This document shows positions 1-11,238 of a stretch of DNA of 64,000 bases, in pieces. A program made the position numbers and the translations under genes. The stretch covers positions 35,989,342-36,053,341 of the forward strand of contig NC_134878.1 in NCBI RefSeq assembly GCF_041734735.1, given 5' to 3'. The number at the start of each line of letters is the position of its first letter. Positions within the stretch are counted from its first letter, which is position 1. The notes beneath the pieces are model-generated. The model searched no databases and was not told the DNA's origin. It saw nothing but the letters and a program-made list of their open reading frames with translations. Source of the DNA: Babylonia areolata. Its lineage: Eukaryota; Mollusca; Gastropoda; Neogastropoda; Buccinidae.

Positions 1-590
1 GTGACAGTCACAGCAACAGCAGGGCTGACATCGAGACAGGACGATCAGTGCTGGGGACAGAGGTCCACAAACGGCGAAGTCTGCCCGCTCTGGTTTCTCT
101 TTTTGTCTTTGCTCTGCCGATGCCCAGGCCGATGATGGGCTGCGTTGTGTCATCGTGTCGTCGGAATTGTTTATGCCATGATATATTTGACAGCAACGCT
201 TTGATGAAATTGACGTTTACCATGGTGACAGTAGCAGTGCGAGAGCAGAGGTCGGATGGTAAGAGAGGACTGGGCACGTGAAAAACGGAGAGTATCGTTG
301 ACAGGACGAAGATGGTCGCTGATGAGATAACGAGGGTAGGGTGAGTAGCATTCATTTATGTCAGTTTGAAATTTGAAACACTGATATGATGAATATTATT
401 TATCAAATTGTTCTAAAAAGCAAATAAAAATGATAAAACTGTTCCGACCAAATATGTCCTGGAAAAACGACGCACACACACATGTAAAAAATGTCCAGAT
501 TAAAACAAGGAAACCACAGATTCGACACAAAAAGGCAGAGGCCAACACAGTGCAGCCAGTGGGCGCAAGGGCAGGTTACTCTCTTGTACT
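1..590. other. Unassigned sequence, possible decayed repeat
   Basis: No gene is recognised. The minus strand at 8-355 is open for 115 codons. It starts with a hydrophobic stretch (LVISSATIFVLSTILSVFHV) and continues as an Arg-rich, low-complexity tail, with no splice-site pair, family motif or conserved block. It might be the 5' part of a decayed LINE ORF or chance. The remainder is AT-rich. Confidence 0.25.
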
Positions 591-1180
591 TGTACTTGGC
601 TCTACATGTTATTAGTTTATAAAATACTCAATTTTCATATCAACTTTAAAACTACAAAACTATAATTAGCATAAATGAGAAATTGAATCAACGTGTCATA
701 CATTCCTGGAGGGTGTAACTAAACTTGTACATCTATCTAGATCCAGAGAAACAGCTAAATGTTGCAGTGTGATTGCAGCGATAGCCTTTACCACGGACTT
801 AAAAAGAATTTTTAATTGCCCTTAAAGTTTTTTGGAATGCCCAAGACACACCAGAATAATATGATTTAAACAGCGTACTCATTGCGAATACCGCAATCAA
901 TTTATCGCCCTTAAAAAAAACATGTTTAAGTATTAATTTTTTGAACGTCAGTTTCTTCCCACCCGAACAAGCGGGGTTCGAATCTGCCGTCATGAATTTT
1001 TTCTTTTCTTTTTTTCTTTTTTTTTTTTAACCTGAAGCTTTATAATAACAAACACACAACACATTTTAATGATTATATATTTTTTTTAAAGTGTATCACA
1101 AGTGAGTCTTGAAGGCCTTGCCTCTCTTGTCTCTTTATCTTCTCATAACTATTGTAAATAAAACAATAGAAAAACCCTTT
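588..1180 (+). repeat. Dispersed ~600-bp repeat X, copy 1, with tRNA-like segment
   Basis: This segment matches, in inverted orientation, the sequence at 9,893-10,495 over nearly its whole length and the shorter copy at 5,263-5,630. Shared landmarks are the 'tggctctacatgttatt' start, the 'ttaaacagcg' block, a B-box-like GGTTCGAATCT at about 970, and an end with 'aagtgagtcttgaaggcctt'. The B-box-like motif suggests a tRNA-headed SINE within, or captured by, a larger repeat. No coding capacity is seen. The three-copy relationship comes from direct comparison within the window. Confidence 0.7.
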
Positions 1181-1304
1181 TGTGACTGGCTATCTATATG
1201 TCTATGGGCCTGCGCATGGATATTTTCTATCCTTTAATATAGTAAATCATTATCAGTTCTTTTGTCCCCTTATCATAATAAACCACTTGGCTACATTTGA
1301 AATC

Positions 1305-2260
1305 CTTCATATACCTCATATGCAAAAGCAACCGCATTTTCCCATGTACACTTACCTGTTCTGTAACCACCTAGATTTGATGGGAGTATGTGCCTCTATT
1401 CAAGATCACTTGCAAGTTTCCTGGCTATTACGCATTCCATGAGCTTTCCAGCAGTGTTTTGCATGATTAGGATTCGGTAGCTGCTTACCTGACAATGGTC
1501 CTTTCCTGGTTTGGTATGGGTTTTAAGAAGCTGTGTGTCCAGTCCTCTGACACATGTTCATTGTGGAAACTGTTTTGATAGAGATTGAAAAGTTTGCTTC
1601 TTTCTTTCGGATCCTTTTTCTTCATTTGTCTTTAGCTTGGTTCCATCAGTATTTAACATATCTGGGGTTGTTGCTGAGCACGTTTTCCATTCCATGCCAC
1701 GATAAAATTGCCAAAACTTGTGTCGTAACTGAATGCCTCGCAAAACTGTTTCCACTTGTCATTTTTGGCCTCTTGAGCAATGACTTCAAACTGTTTTGTT
1801 TTTTCTTTCATTTTTGTTTGAATTTCTTTGTCAGGAAAAGGCTTTGTTCTTTCTTTTTGCCAAAGTTTGACAGCCGCATGTTTTGTTGGTTTTTTTTTGT
1901 TTTTTTGTTTTGTTGTTGTTTTTTGTTTTGTTTTTTTTGTTTTGTTTTGTTTTTATCGAGGCGCTATGTGTGTCAGTATTCCGTGTTTTCAAACTGATAT
2001 GGATTACGCGGTTTCAAACAGGGTTTATCTGATGGTTTCTCATGTAGACTGAAAGCAACCGGAAGGTGATCACTGCCTTGGTGTGGAAGCATCTCCGCAT
2101 TCATTCCTGCTCTGAATTTTGAAGATGTTAGAACGATGTCGATCACACTGTCACTGTCCCCTTGTCTTGTTTGAAGGCGAGTTGGGGTTGTGGTTGTTAA
2201 TGGGCTAAGAAGAATTACCGTCAACATGTTGCAATGTGTCCCAAACGATGGCAAAGTCAT
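1305..2260 (-). mobile_element. Decayed LINE fragment, same family as LINE-A
   Basis: The segment aligns with the EN-RT junction of LINE-A (about 18,150-19,290). The minus strand encodes an endonuclease C-terminal stretch (SDSVIDIVLTSSKF, then HQGSDHLPVAFS) at about 2,180-2,040. It also encodes the linker WQFYRGMEWKTCSATTPDML at about 1,720-1,660. About 220 bp present in LINE-A between the RT start and the linker are missing here (near 1,600). T-rich insertions (1,880-1,950) and frame changes break it. It is a dead 5'- and 3'-truncated copy, clearly older than the LINE-A copy. Confidence 0.8.
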
Positions 2261-3720
2261 TTTTCTTTACAGCGAACTTGAATGTGTTTTGAATAATCGA
2301 GATACATTGAAATAACATGATTTTATCAGTGGTATCGCTTCGAATAGAGTGTTCAATTTGTGGCCGCGCTGAACAAGAAAGTTCAAATAATATTTTTGGA
2401 CAATTTAGGCGGCTTGCGCTTTGGCCCCAGGGAAAGACATTATGCTTCCAACTTTAACAATTGGGAATCAAATCTCCTCCCGTACCTTTCTTTCAGGTTC
2501 ATAACTTTTTATTTATTTATTTTATTTTATTTTATTTTTTTATACTACAGAACACATGGTAATCCTCCGGCCCCTACCGTTACAGTAATTTTCTAGAACT
2601 GTTTTTGTTTCACACTTTTTGTCCTTCACTGTTAACAAACGCGGATCAAATATCCTACCGCATCCCTTCAGTTTGTGTGTGTGTGTTTTTTTGTTGTTGT
2701 TGTTCAGATTAATAATCTTTTTAACACAGAGCACATGGTAATCCTTCCATGTCAATGCTCTAATTTTCCAGAACTGTTTTTGTTACACACTTTTTTGTCC
2801 TTTACTGCTTTCAATAATCACTCTTTTATTTCTTCCACCAGTCTTTTCCTTTATTCATATATATTTTTTGGTATCTCCTTCTCCCTTAAATTGATCAATC
2901 AAACATGTGTTTACGTATTTATCATGAAATACAGCTTAATTATGTTCATCCACCTCTCTCCCCCTCTCTCTATCTCTCTCCGTCTGTCTTATATATATAT
3001 GACTCTGCGTTTATATGCGTCAGAACCCTATAGCTCTGTAAATGCCAAATCAATAAATCTGTCAGTGTCAGTGTTTGTTTGTTTTTATGTGTGTGGAGAG
3101 GGAGAGGGGGGTCTCTGTGTGTGTTTGTGGGGGAGGGCGGTGAAAATATGAATTTCAGTATGTTATATTGAGTAACAACTGTTTTATTTAAAAAAAAAAT
3201 TTTTTTAATTTATTTATTTTAAGAATTAACACCAAGCCATCCGAAAAAAAAGGAAGAAAGAAAGTAAATCTGAAAAGTGGAGGGGGGCCGGGGGCCGGGG
3301 GCCGGGGGGGGGGGGGGGCGGAGATATACACATGTATACATGCAAGAATAGCATGATAATGAAACACAGAGCTGCATTTAACACACGCACATCTGTACGC
3401 ACATGGTCGTACACGAACCCAACCAACCCCATTTCACAAACACATGTTCCCCCATATAACACAAGTACACTGCCACCGCAAGCATGTACAAAACATTATA
3501 CAAGTGATAAAAAGAAGCAGTTCACCAACAGATAGATACCAGTATTACTGTCCACAGACTAGGCTACTGTTACTCTTTGTATGTGTCTGTATTTAGTGCC
3601 GGGTAAAAAAAATCAAATAAGTTTTAGTTCTCCTGGATACAAGTAGATAAAAAAAAAAAAAAAGATCTACATATCATCCTAAATTTCTACTTGCCCTCGT
3701 AAAATGAAGAAACAGTTGAT
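2261..3720. other. Repeat-poor intergenic stretch with a short imperfect duplication
   Basis: No gene is recognised. A roughly 90-bp unit containing 'cacatggtaatcct', 'agaactgtttttgtt' and 'ttttgtcctt' occurs at about 2,552-2,635 and again at 2,730-2,810, an imperfect local tandem duplication. A G tract with GGGGGCC units lies at 3,281-3,318 and an A tract at 3,648-3,662. The ORFs here are AT- or repeat-driven. Confidence 0.5.
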
Positions 3721-3727
3721 CATCAGT

Positions 3728-4135
3728 AGCGGAGTGCTAGCCCAGTGGTAACGCGTCCGCATTGGAAGACCGAGAATCTGAGCGCACTCGGCTGGCTCGA
3801 ATCCCACAGTCGCTAGTATTTCCTCGATCACCCTCCACTAGACCTTGAGTGGTGGTTTGGACGCAAGTCATTCGGATGAGACAATAAACCGAGATCCCGT
3901 GTGCAGCCCGCACTTAGTGCACGTAAAAAAAATCCACGGCAACAAAAGGCCGGGTTGTCAATAACAATTTTCTGCAGAAAAATCAACTTCGATAGAAAAA
4001 CAAAAAAGAAGTGCAGGCAGAAAAAAGGGGGTGTCGCTCTCTCTGTGGGGAGAGCAGCCCGAATTTCACATAGAGAAATCTGTTGTGACGTGTTTCACAA
4101 TATACAATACAATACAATACAATACAATACAATAA
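3728..4135 (+). repeat. tRNA-derived SINE (family S1), copy 1
   Basis: The head resembles a tRNA gene: an A-box-like 'tagcccagtggtaacgcg' at about 3,740 and a B-box-like 'ggctcgaatccc' at about 3,795. The body includes 'cactagaccttgag', 'cattcggatgagacaataaa' and 'gcagcccgaatttcaca'. It ends in an (ACAAT)n tail at 4,106-4,133. The body matches the copy at 44,034-44,455 closely. SINEs with this head and body are widespread in gastropods as far as I recall. The head does not fold as a functional tRNA and the element has no ORF. Confidence 0.85.
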
Positions 4136-5262
4136 AAGTAACTACCGTTAGTGCAATTATATGTCAGCAGACAAATCATTCCACAGAAATTTGCAAGTGA
4201 TAATTTGTCCAACAAAGCAGGATCCATCTCCAGAAGAGGAAGGCTGATGAACACCAGACCATCAGGGTTATGTTCTCTCCGCCCATAGCTAGGGAGTTGT
4301 CTCGGGCCGTCTGGCAGTTTTCCCAGACACAGTTCATAGGGAAATGTCAGGCTGTGGATCAGTCCTTGTTGTATATGCTGCCAAGGAACTGTTCAGGGAG
4401 GGGAAGACAAAAAAAACAAAACAAACAAACAAACAAAAAAACAAACAAAAAAAACCCCCGTTAGACTGAAACATTATAAAGTGGACAAGAAAATCATTTG
4501 CAAAGACCGCTTTGAGACAAAGCGACAGACCTAAAGGAATCTGGTGAACAGTTCCCCGGATGAATCTGCACAGTTCTTCTGCATGGTACTCCACCGACAC
4601 TTCAGAGTTGAGGGAGGGAGAAGATGTAAGGGCAAGTGTTAGAACGTGGTCGGCGACATATTGCTGACAGCTCTTAACTAGGCTCACGTGACAAAGTATT
4701 TCAGACAAAACTTCTTCGCCTGAGAGGCAGAAAATAGGAGTGGATCTGTCGTTTCTGCGCTGACACTTTGTATTCATATAACAGGTTTTGTCTCAGTGAG
4801 ACTGATTTGTTTGAGCCTTGTTATAGCTGCGTTTGGTTTATCCTTTTGAAAGATGACAAATAGGACTATTCTATATTATCGCTCTTTTCTGTATGCCGTC
4901 ACTGGTTGTGATTCCACATCATGGCTTTTTGGGCCTGGAGAATCGATGGCTTTGAGGTAAATGACCAATCACAATTTCTGGAAGCTTGGGCACTCTTTTG
5001 TCCTTCATTTCCCCTGACGGCATTGTTGACCTTCCTGGAGTGCATTTTCTGTCTGATCTACGATAATGGAATCGTCTACGAGTTCAATGGATTTGTGTCA
5101 AATGGTAGAGTTATATATGGCAGCAGAGCAAGCCAAATGCATAAACGTTTTTGCACAATTCCATTACCATTTGACTGCTAATAAGCTTTTCGCTACTGAA
5201 AATTAGGCGCAGAATGTTTCTTGCTTTCCACATGACCATCTTGAGAAAATTTTTATAATACC
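4136..5262. other. Unassigned stretch with one exon-like minus-strand ORF
   Basis: No gene is firmly recognised. The minus strand at about 4,777-4,455 reads as a non-repetitive, helix-like peptide of about 105 residues (for example GEEVLSEILCHVSLVKSCQQ and IPLGLSLCLKAVFANDFLV). It then runs into an AAAC-rich tract (4,408-4,455). The composition looks more protein-like than the surrounding repeat ORFs, so it could be an exon or a decayed coding segment. I do not recognise the family and no convincing splice pair was found. Confidence 0.25.
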
Positions 5263-5630
5263 GAGAAACAAGAGAGGCAAGGCCTTCAGGACTCACTTGT
5301 GACACACTTTAAAAAAATCTAATCGTTGAAATGTGTTCTGTAAATTGTTATCATGGAGCTTCGGGTTAAAAAAAAAAATCAAAAACAAAAACAAAAAACC
5401 CTGATGGCAGATTAGAACCCCGCGTGTTCAGGTGAGAAGAAACTGTCTTACCCAATACACTATCGTGGCTCCTTAACTGACGTTCAAAAATTTAATATTT
5501 AAACATGCTTTTTTAAGGGCGATAAATCCATTGCGTTATTCGCAGTGAGAACGCTGTTTAAATCATATTATTCTGGTGTTTCTTGGTCATTCAAAAAATC
5601 TTAAAGGGCAATAAAGAATTCTTTTTAACC
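5263..5630 (-). repeat. Dispersed repeat X, copy 2 (truncated)
   Basis: This is the same repeat as at 588-1,180 and 9,893-10,495, in the orientation of the latter. It runs from 'caagagaggcaaggccttca' through the tRNA-like block (about 5,400-5,475; reversed it gives 'tagtgtattgggtaagacag', A-box-like) to the 'aatcatattattctggtg' block. It stops where the Ty3-like relic begins, near 5,630. The ~120-bp distal part of the repeat is missing. Confidence 0.65.
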
Positions 5631-6106
5631 AGATTTGCATCCCTCAGACTCTCAGGAAGGCAGTTGTGTTGTTAGGTCACGATATTCCGATGTCAGGGCA
5701 TCTCGGGGCCAAGAAGACCAAGGAACGTGTATTTGCTTCATTCTACTGGCCAGGTATGTGTGCAGACATTTCACAGTACTGCCAATCATGTCCCCAACGC
5801 ACTGTAAAGAAAAGAGTTCCCAGAGTGTACCAAATAAGGAAGCTATTTACAAGTGTTAAGAAACGTACAGTTGAGCCGATCAAGGGCAATATCGCCAAGC
5901 GGCTCGGTTACTCTACAGGCACACCAGCTAACGCCAGTCAGGTTTTCTGCCCACTGAGTCCATTCTTGGAGGAGGCGAGGTTGCTGCTAGGTTCCTCGGG
6001 TACTTTTAAGGCAAGTAAGGCTTATGCTGAGTATTCCTCTATGTACATAGGTAGCTGCTATACATTATTAGTCCGTGACTTATTATTATTATTTTTTTAT
6101 TATTAT

Positions 6107-6176
<70 letters not shown>

Positions 6177-7489
6177 TTAAACCAGGGTTTAATCTTGTGA
6201 GGGGGTATTGTCACGGACAACATAATGGTTCCACTGTTTGTGTTCTTTTTGCGTTTACGGAGGGCCGGGGGTTCGAATCCGTCTCATCCCCTCTTTCTTC
6301 TCTCATGGCAGGCGAAGTTGGCGGAGGCTGGTGGGTCGCTGGATAATTTTTAGAGGCGGGTGTGTTGCTTATGTGCGTGCACGATGTTTTCATCGTGCGT
6401 GTTCCCCTTGGTGGCTGGGCGTTCGAGCGTGGAGAGAGATCGTGTTGTTGTGTCATGTTTTCTATGTTTCATAAGTGTCTCGTGCAACCGAAAAAAAATA
6501 CATAGGAAACCGAGTGAGCAGAGTGAGCGGAGTTCTAGTACTTCCAATGCTCCTCGCCGATTTTCCCTATCTTCACTCGAAGGGAGTCAGTCCTTGGAGA
6601 AGGACGGTGATGGAACCAGCGGTCAGCGGCTGCGATTCGTTCTACCCTCTGTAAACGACTTCATGTCCGCCAGATGGGATTGTTCTTCGTTTCTCTGTTT
6701 CTGTGTAAGTACCCGTTTGTTCATCTCAGTACAGAACACTGTGCGTTGGCCAGTGGGTGGTTTTTGCCCGCAGGTTTGTCCCGTCAGTGACGGTCTCCAC
6801 AGTTGACAGCATCGTGGTCTTGGGTTCTGCCTGTCTCCGTTCCAGTCGTGGTGCAACGTCACGTCGCTCTAGACCACCCGCCTCTCGGTGCCGGCGACGG
6901 ATCCTCTGAGGGCTCTGCTGACATTCCTTACTGAGGGCCTGTCTTCAGTCCGCCAGCGTCAACAACAGTTCTGTGTTCATGTGTCCGATATTTTATGGTG
7001 AACAAACAAAAGACCATCCTGTGCTTCCAGTTTCGCTTATTTTATTTTGCAAAGTCTCCTGGACAGTTGTCGTTCCTGACGTTTGTTTTCATAATACTTA
7101 CATGCGGAGAGAGAGTGAAAGTTGGGATAAAAAAACCCAAACCAACCTATAAAACTAACTGTTTTGATATTGGTGAGAGTGAGGCTGAGATGCCGTGCCT
7201 CTTAAGTGGTTGGTTGTTTACAATGACTGTGTGGTCTCGCTTATCAGTGCCCTTGTGGTACAATATATGTGGGAAGAACAAGGCTATAGTTCTGCTGCCG
7301 TTTGTTGTTGTTGTTGTTGTTTTTGTTTGTTTGCTCTTGATACTTCTTTTTTTTATCATATACATCTATAGATATATACACACATTCATTAAAAGCATTA
7401 CATAATTTCATTTCTGCGTGGGCTTGTGTTGTGGCGTCCGTTGTGGGGTATCTTGGGGCGGGTGCACGTCCGCTTTAGCACGCGTGACA
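5631..7489 (+). mobile_element. Relic of a Ty3-like (Gmr1-like) LTR element with 3' LTR
   Basis: This fossil keeps only the 3' side of an LTR element. At 5,666-5,830 it encodes an integrase zinc-binding segment (PMSGHLGAKKTKERVFASFY). This is nearly the same as the matching segment of the whole-looking elements at 20 and 33 kb, so it belongs to the same lineage. A purine tract (gtgaggggg, 6,197-6,205) precedes an LTR that starts TGTCACGG at 6,209. I place the LTR end at GCGTGACA (7,489), because it mirrors the TGTCAC start and because the sequence from 7,490 on matches a paralogous repeat at about 12,880. A (TA)n tract occupies 6,114-6,177. The element is badly broken and old. Confidence 0.7.
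6209..7489 (+). repeat. 3' LTR of the Ty3-like relic
   Basis: The LTR begins TGTCAC and ends GTGACA, the same six-base inverted termini seen in the whole-looking elements of this window. Its length is about 1.28 kb. The right boundary is supported by resumption of the low-copy repeat Y immediately afterwards. The left boundary follows a polypurine tract. No matching 5' LTR is present in the window. Confidence 0.6.
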
Positions 7490-7664
7490 TAGACAGTTGT
7501 TCATTGTTTAGCATTTAGGCATGAATGAATGATACAAAAAATAAAAGAAAATATCTATTCAAAGTGATTTTCTTCAAGTCTGTGTTTGACTCGGACCTGT
7601 TTACACTGCATTTTGTAAACGGTCCAAATTTGACTGTACAGATTTGACAACAAGCAATAAACAA

Positions 7665-7718
<54 letters not shown>

Positions 7719-8895
7719 TTAAAAACAACAGGAAATAAAAGATGGGAGGTGGGGCATGCAAATGTAAATAAATGCAAATATTTACACTAAGAATTTACAG
7801 CAGCATTTTAAAAATGGCATCAAAGAGAAAACTGGTATGTATGTGTTAATCCTTTGGCCAGTTGCTAGATACAATGAACTTACAGGTTTCCATAAAAGAA
7901 ATACATATTCTAACCTGTTGAAAGTACAGACATATCCATTCTGGGTAAACAGGCCAGCTGATTGTACCAGACTGGTGTGTCCGAATGTCTGGGAGTCTTG
8001 AGAAGACTTATCAGTGCATGTCACTTGTAATGATGAATGAGTGAGTACTGTATGCACACATGCATGCGTGCTACACCATAAGATAAGTCATTCATTACTT
8101 GCAGTTAATCATCAATGCAACTGTGATGAAACGCACATGAATCAGTTTTGATGTTTATTATCTTTAATCAAATTCCATGCACAGCTCCACCACTCTTCTC
8201 CCCACAATTTCCATGCTAAACTGCACCACTCATTTCCCCGCGGCCACAGATTTCCATGCTCAACTCCGAACACTGTCCTCCCCACAATACGTATTAAAGC
8301 TACTAACAAAACAAACAAAAAAACAAAACAAAAACAACGACAAAAAAAAGTCATGTGATTGAAAAGCCAGAAAAAGATCAAATTCATTGGAACAGCAATG
8401 GCCATTTTCTCAAGTCTGACATCTGTTTTTAGAAGGCGCGCGCGCGCACTGACACACACACAAACACATACGCACACTCATACTATGTAGCAACAATATG
8501 AAATGCTAGAATGTGTATAGATTCTGAATGAATGGGTCACACACAGGAGCGATACTTTTTTTTTTCTTCAGTTCAGTTGTTAAAAATCTGCGGGAGGTTT
8601 ATGACGCTGTAACAGTAGAAATGTCTCTGTGACAGCAGAAACTGACTTGACTTCGCCTTCTTGTTTCTGGTTCCGCGATAATTGAAAATCTTTGCACGAT
8701 GAACAAGTTCAACTTCCGCGCCACTTATCAGTTGTCCGTTCTTTTTAAAATACTTTTTCCGGGTCTTTACCTTTCATGGATTCAAGCGCACTTTCAGTTT
8801 CAGCGGACAGAGTCGCCATGTTGCCTTATCCGGACGTCCCAAGGTGAAGGGGCTGAAGTTTTCACTGACTTCCGGTTTCCTAACGAACAAGGTCG
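7490..8895 (+). repeat. Low-copy repeat Y, copy 1
   Basis: From 'tagacagttgttcattg' onward this segment aligns in direct orientation with 12,883-13,888. Shared landmarks are 'gcatttaggcatgaatgaat', 'gggaggtggggcatgcaaat', 'aacaggccagctgattgtac' and 'gtcacttgtaatgatgaatg'. Its right part (about 8,630-8,895) matches 40,408-40,700, ending at 'taacgaacaaggtc'. Internal (TG)n (7,673-7,718) and CG/CA runs (8,436-8,475) are microsatellites. No ORF has family motifs. It behaves as an unclassified interspersed repeat or non-autonomous transposon. Confidence 0.7.
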
Positions 8896-9767
8896 AGGGG
8901 CAAAACGCCCGAATTGCGGGGGCAAAACGCCCACACCATGCGCTTTGCCCCTCACGGGAGGGCGTTTTGGCCCACGTATGGGACAAGAAGGCCAAAAAAT
9001 ATTTTTAGTTGATCACCTCTGATGTATAATTGTTTTCGGTTCCAATTTTCGATTACTTGGGAAATGTAGCATGGTTGGGTCTCTATCGTTTACACTTGGT
9101 TACAAGGTGGTGTGGCTTCAACGAGAAGAGAAATCGGACTTCTCGCTGGGGGGGGGGGGGGGGGGGGGGGGGAGGAGGCTCTTTAATTGTCCCGAATTAC
9201 TATATTGTTTCTTGAAAAAAAAAAGAAAAGAAGAAGAAAATATTCTTGGCCAGATCTTTACAGTAGACTTTGAGAAGGCCTAGTTGATTCGGTAAAAGCT
9301 TACAAAGTCATTAGTGAACTATCCTTGAATATGCAGCCTCTGTGTGGGACCTCTGCACAGACAGTGAAATAGAGTGGTTGGTGTAGATTACTGTGAGACA
9401 GAGGCATATTATACAAGTTGTTACAAAGTGATCCATGATGAGCTGCCAGGATGTCTTAGTGAGAGCCTGAGTGGGCGGCAAGGAAACTGACAATCATCAG
9501 CAACTGAGAGACATCTGCGCTAGCGTGGGAGTCAGTGCCTCTACTGAATTAGTTGCCGCATTTGATTACCATCCGTGTGGATGTAGACTCCACAATCAAA
9601 GTAATTGCATGAAAGCATTGATGGGCACTGCTGTGAATGAGATTTTTCTGCAACTCAGATCTCCTGCCTACCCCACGCTCATCGTTCTAAAAGTGAATTA
9701 TTTTACAAGAAGAAAGAAAGCCGGATAGAGTGGAAAGGAAGAAGACTGAGGCAAAGAAAAAAAAAAG

Positions 9768-9805
<38 letters not shown>

Positions 9806-9892
9806 ACACACACGCACACACACGTACACACACACATCTGGAAACAAACAGCACAAAAAGACTGGCTAAGACTAAGAGTCTGATGATATATA
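8896..9892. other. Unassigned stretch with G tract and (CA)n
   Basis: No gene is recognised. Two direct repeats of GGGGCAAAACGCCC (8,897-8,910 and 8,919-8,932) and a partly inverted GGGCGTTTTGGCCC (8,960-8,973) form a possible hairpin. A 24-25 base G tract lies at about 9,149-9,172. A (CA)n tract lies at 9,774-9,832. ORFs across the CA tract are repeat artefacts. Confidence 0.5.
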
Positions 9893-9937
9893 TTTCAACA
9901 AGAGAGGCAAGGCCTTCAAGACTCACTTGTGATACAC

Positions 9938-9968
<31 letters not shown>

Positions 9969-10495
9969 CACCAACCTAATCGTTAAAATGTGTTCAGTAT
10001 AAAGCTTCGGGTTAAAAAAAAAAAAAAGAAAAAAGAAAAGAAAAAAAAGTTCTGACGGCAGATTCGAGCCCCGCGCATGTTCGGGTGAGAAGAAACTGTC
10101 TTACCCAATACACTATCTGGCTCCTTAACTGACGTTCAAATATTTCATATTTAAACATGCTTTTTTAAAGGGCGATAAATCGATTGTGGTATTTGCAGTG
10201 AGAACGCTGTTTAAATCATATTATTCTGGTGTATCTTGGGCATTCCAAAAATCTTTAAGGGCAATTAAAAATTCTTTTTTAGTCCGCGGTAAAGGAGACG
10301 TGGCTATCACACTGCAACATTTAGCCGTTTTCTCTGGATCTAGATAGATGTACAAGTTTAGTTACACCCGCCAGGAATGTACAACACAGTCGATTCAGTT
10401 TCTCTTTTATGTTCATTCTAGTTTTATAGTTTTAAAGTTGATATGAAAATTGAGTATTTTGTTAAATTAATAACATGTAGAGCCAAGTACAAGTA
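9893..10495 (-). repeat. Dispersed ~600-bp repeat X, copy 3
   Basis: This is the inverted counterpart of 588-1,180. Read on the minus strand it contains an A-box-like 'tagtgtattgggtaag' and a B-box-like 'ggctcgaatctgcc' (about 10,130-10,050), spaced as in a tRNA head. An A-rich tract (9,939-9,966) lies near the 'ggccttcaagactcacttgt' end and a second A-rich tract near 10,015-10,048. This is the most complete copy together with copy 1. Confidence 0.7.
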
Positions 10496-10910
10496 CTTCT
10501 AAACGTCGTATGAAGTGAAAAGGACTTCATTTTGAGACTAAGTCAAGACTGCAAATTTTTACGTTTCATCAAGGGTATTAACTCTCATGGTTTATTATTT
10601 TTTAACTGTGAATTCCACCTGATTTTGTTGATATTTTTATGGCAGTTTGGGGCATAATCCAGTAAGTGATGAGGCGTTCACAAATCTTTCTCTGAATAAA
10701 TATTTAATGGTCTCCTTCTCCAACTTTCCATCACATGTTATTGTGTATTGTCGATTGAATATAGAATTGAAAGGGCAGGTCAACAACTTGAAACAAAATG
10801 GCGACCTTCGTGTTCGCGAGGAATATGAGCACGCGCTTTGAATATCTATAAATATGTGTACGCAATTGATTTTTGCCCATGACCTTCAGGGCTCAGCCAA
10901 TAGATCTATA
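10496..10910. other. Unassigned AT-rich sequence
   Basis: I see no gene, RNA or recognisable repeat. The 64-codon plus-strand ORF at 10,647-10,841 has no motif. Confidence 0.4.
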
Positions 10911-11238
10911 GACCTTGTTCGTTAGAAAAAAAATGAGAGTAATTTGCGCTTGATTAAGCCGGAAAGAGAATCCGTGGGGGGAGTGTCTGAAAGCGGTTAA
11001 AGATGCGAGTGTTCGTTGATTGCACTTGTGTAAATGCTTCACAATGGGTCTGGGGAAACGGGAGGAAAGAAGTACTGTGTGTGCTGTTCGAACTTCAAAG
11101 GAAAAAAGGAGACATCGCAACGAATACCAGCCATGAACCGATTGCATAGAGCGTGGCGAGCTCAGAATCACTTCGTGTACTGAAAAGGACCGCACCCTCA
11201 GTGGCGATGATATTCCTTCACTTTTCACGAACAAGGTC
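10911..11238. mobile_element. Candidate MITE with 12-bp terminal inverted repeats
   Basis: The segment starts GACCTTGTTCGT (10,911-10,922) and ends with the exact inverse ACGAACAAGGTC (11,227-11,238), giving a 328-bp element-like unit. The same terminal word closes repeat Y at about 8,883-8,894 and 40,685-40,697 ('taacgaacaaggtc'), so it is a recurring element end. No clear target-site duplication is visible and no transposase is encoded, so the class is not assigned. Confidence 0.45.

Noticed and set aside
3728-3800. tRNA gene at the SINE head (also 44,034, 48,052, 43,480)
   Set aside because: A and B boxes are present but the acceptor and anticodon stems do not pair as in a real tRNA, and SINE bodies follow.
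9687-10002. Val-Cys and Thr-His repeat ORFs over (CA)n tracts here and elsewhere
   Set aside because: Dinucleotide repeats are open in all frames; there is no other coding evidence.
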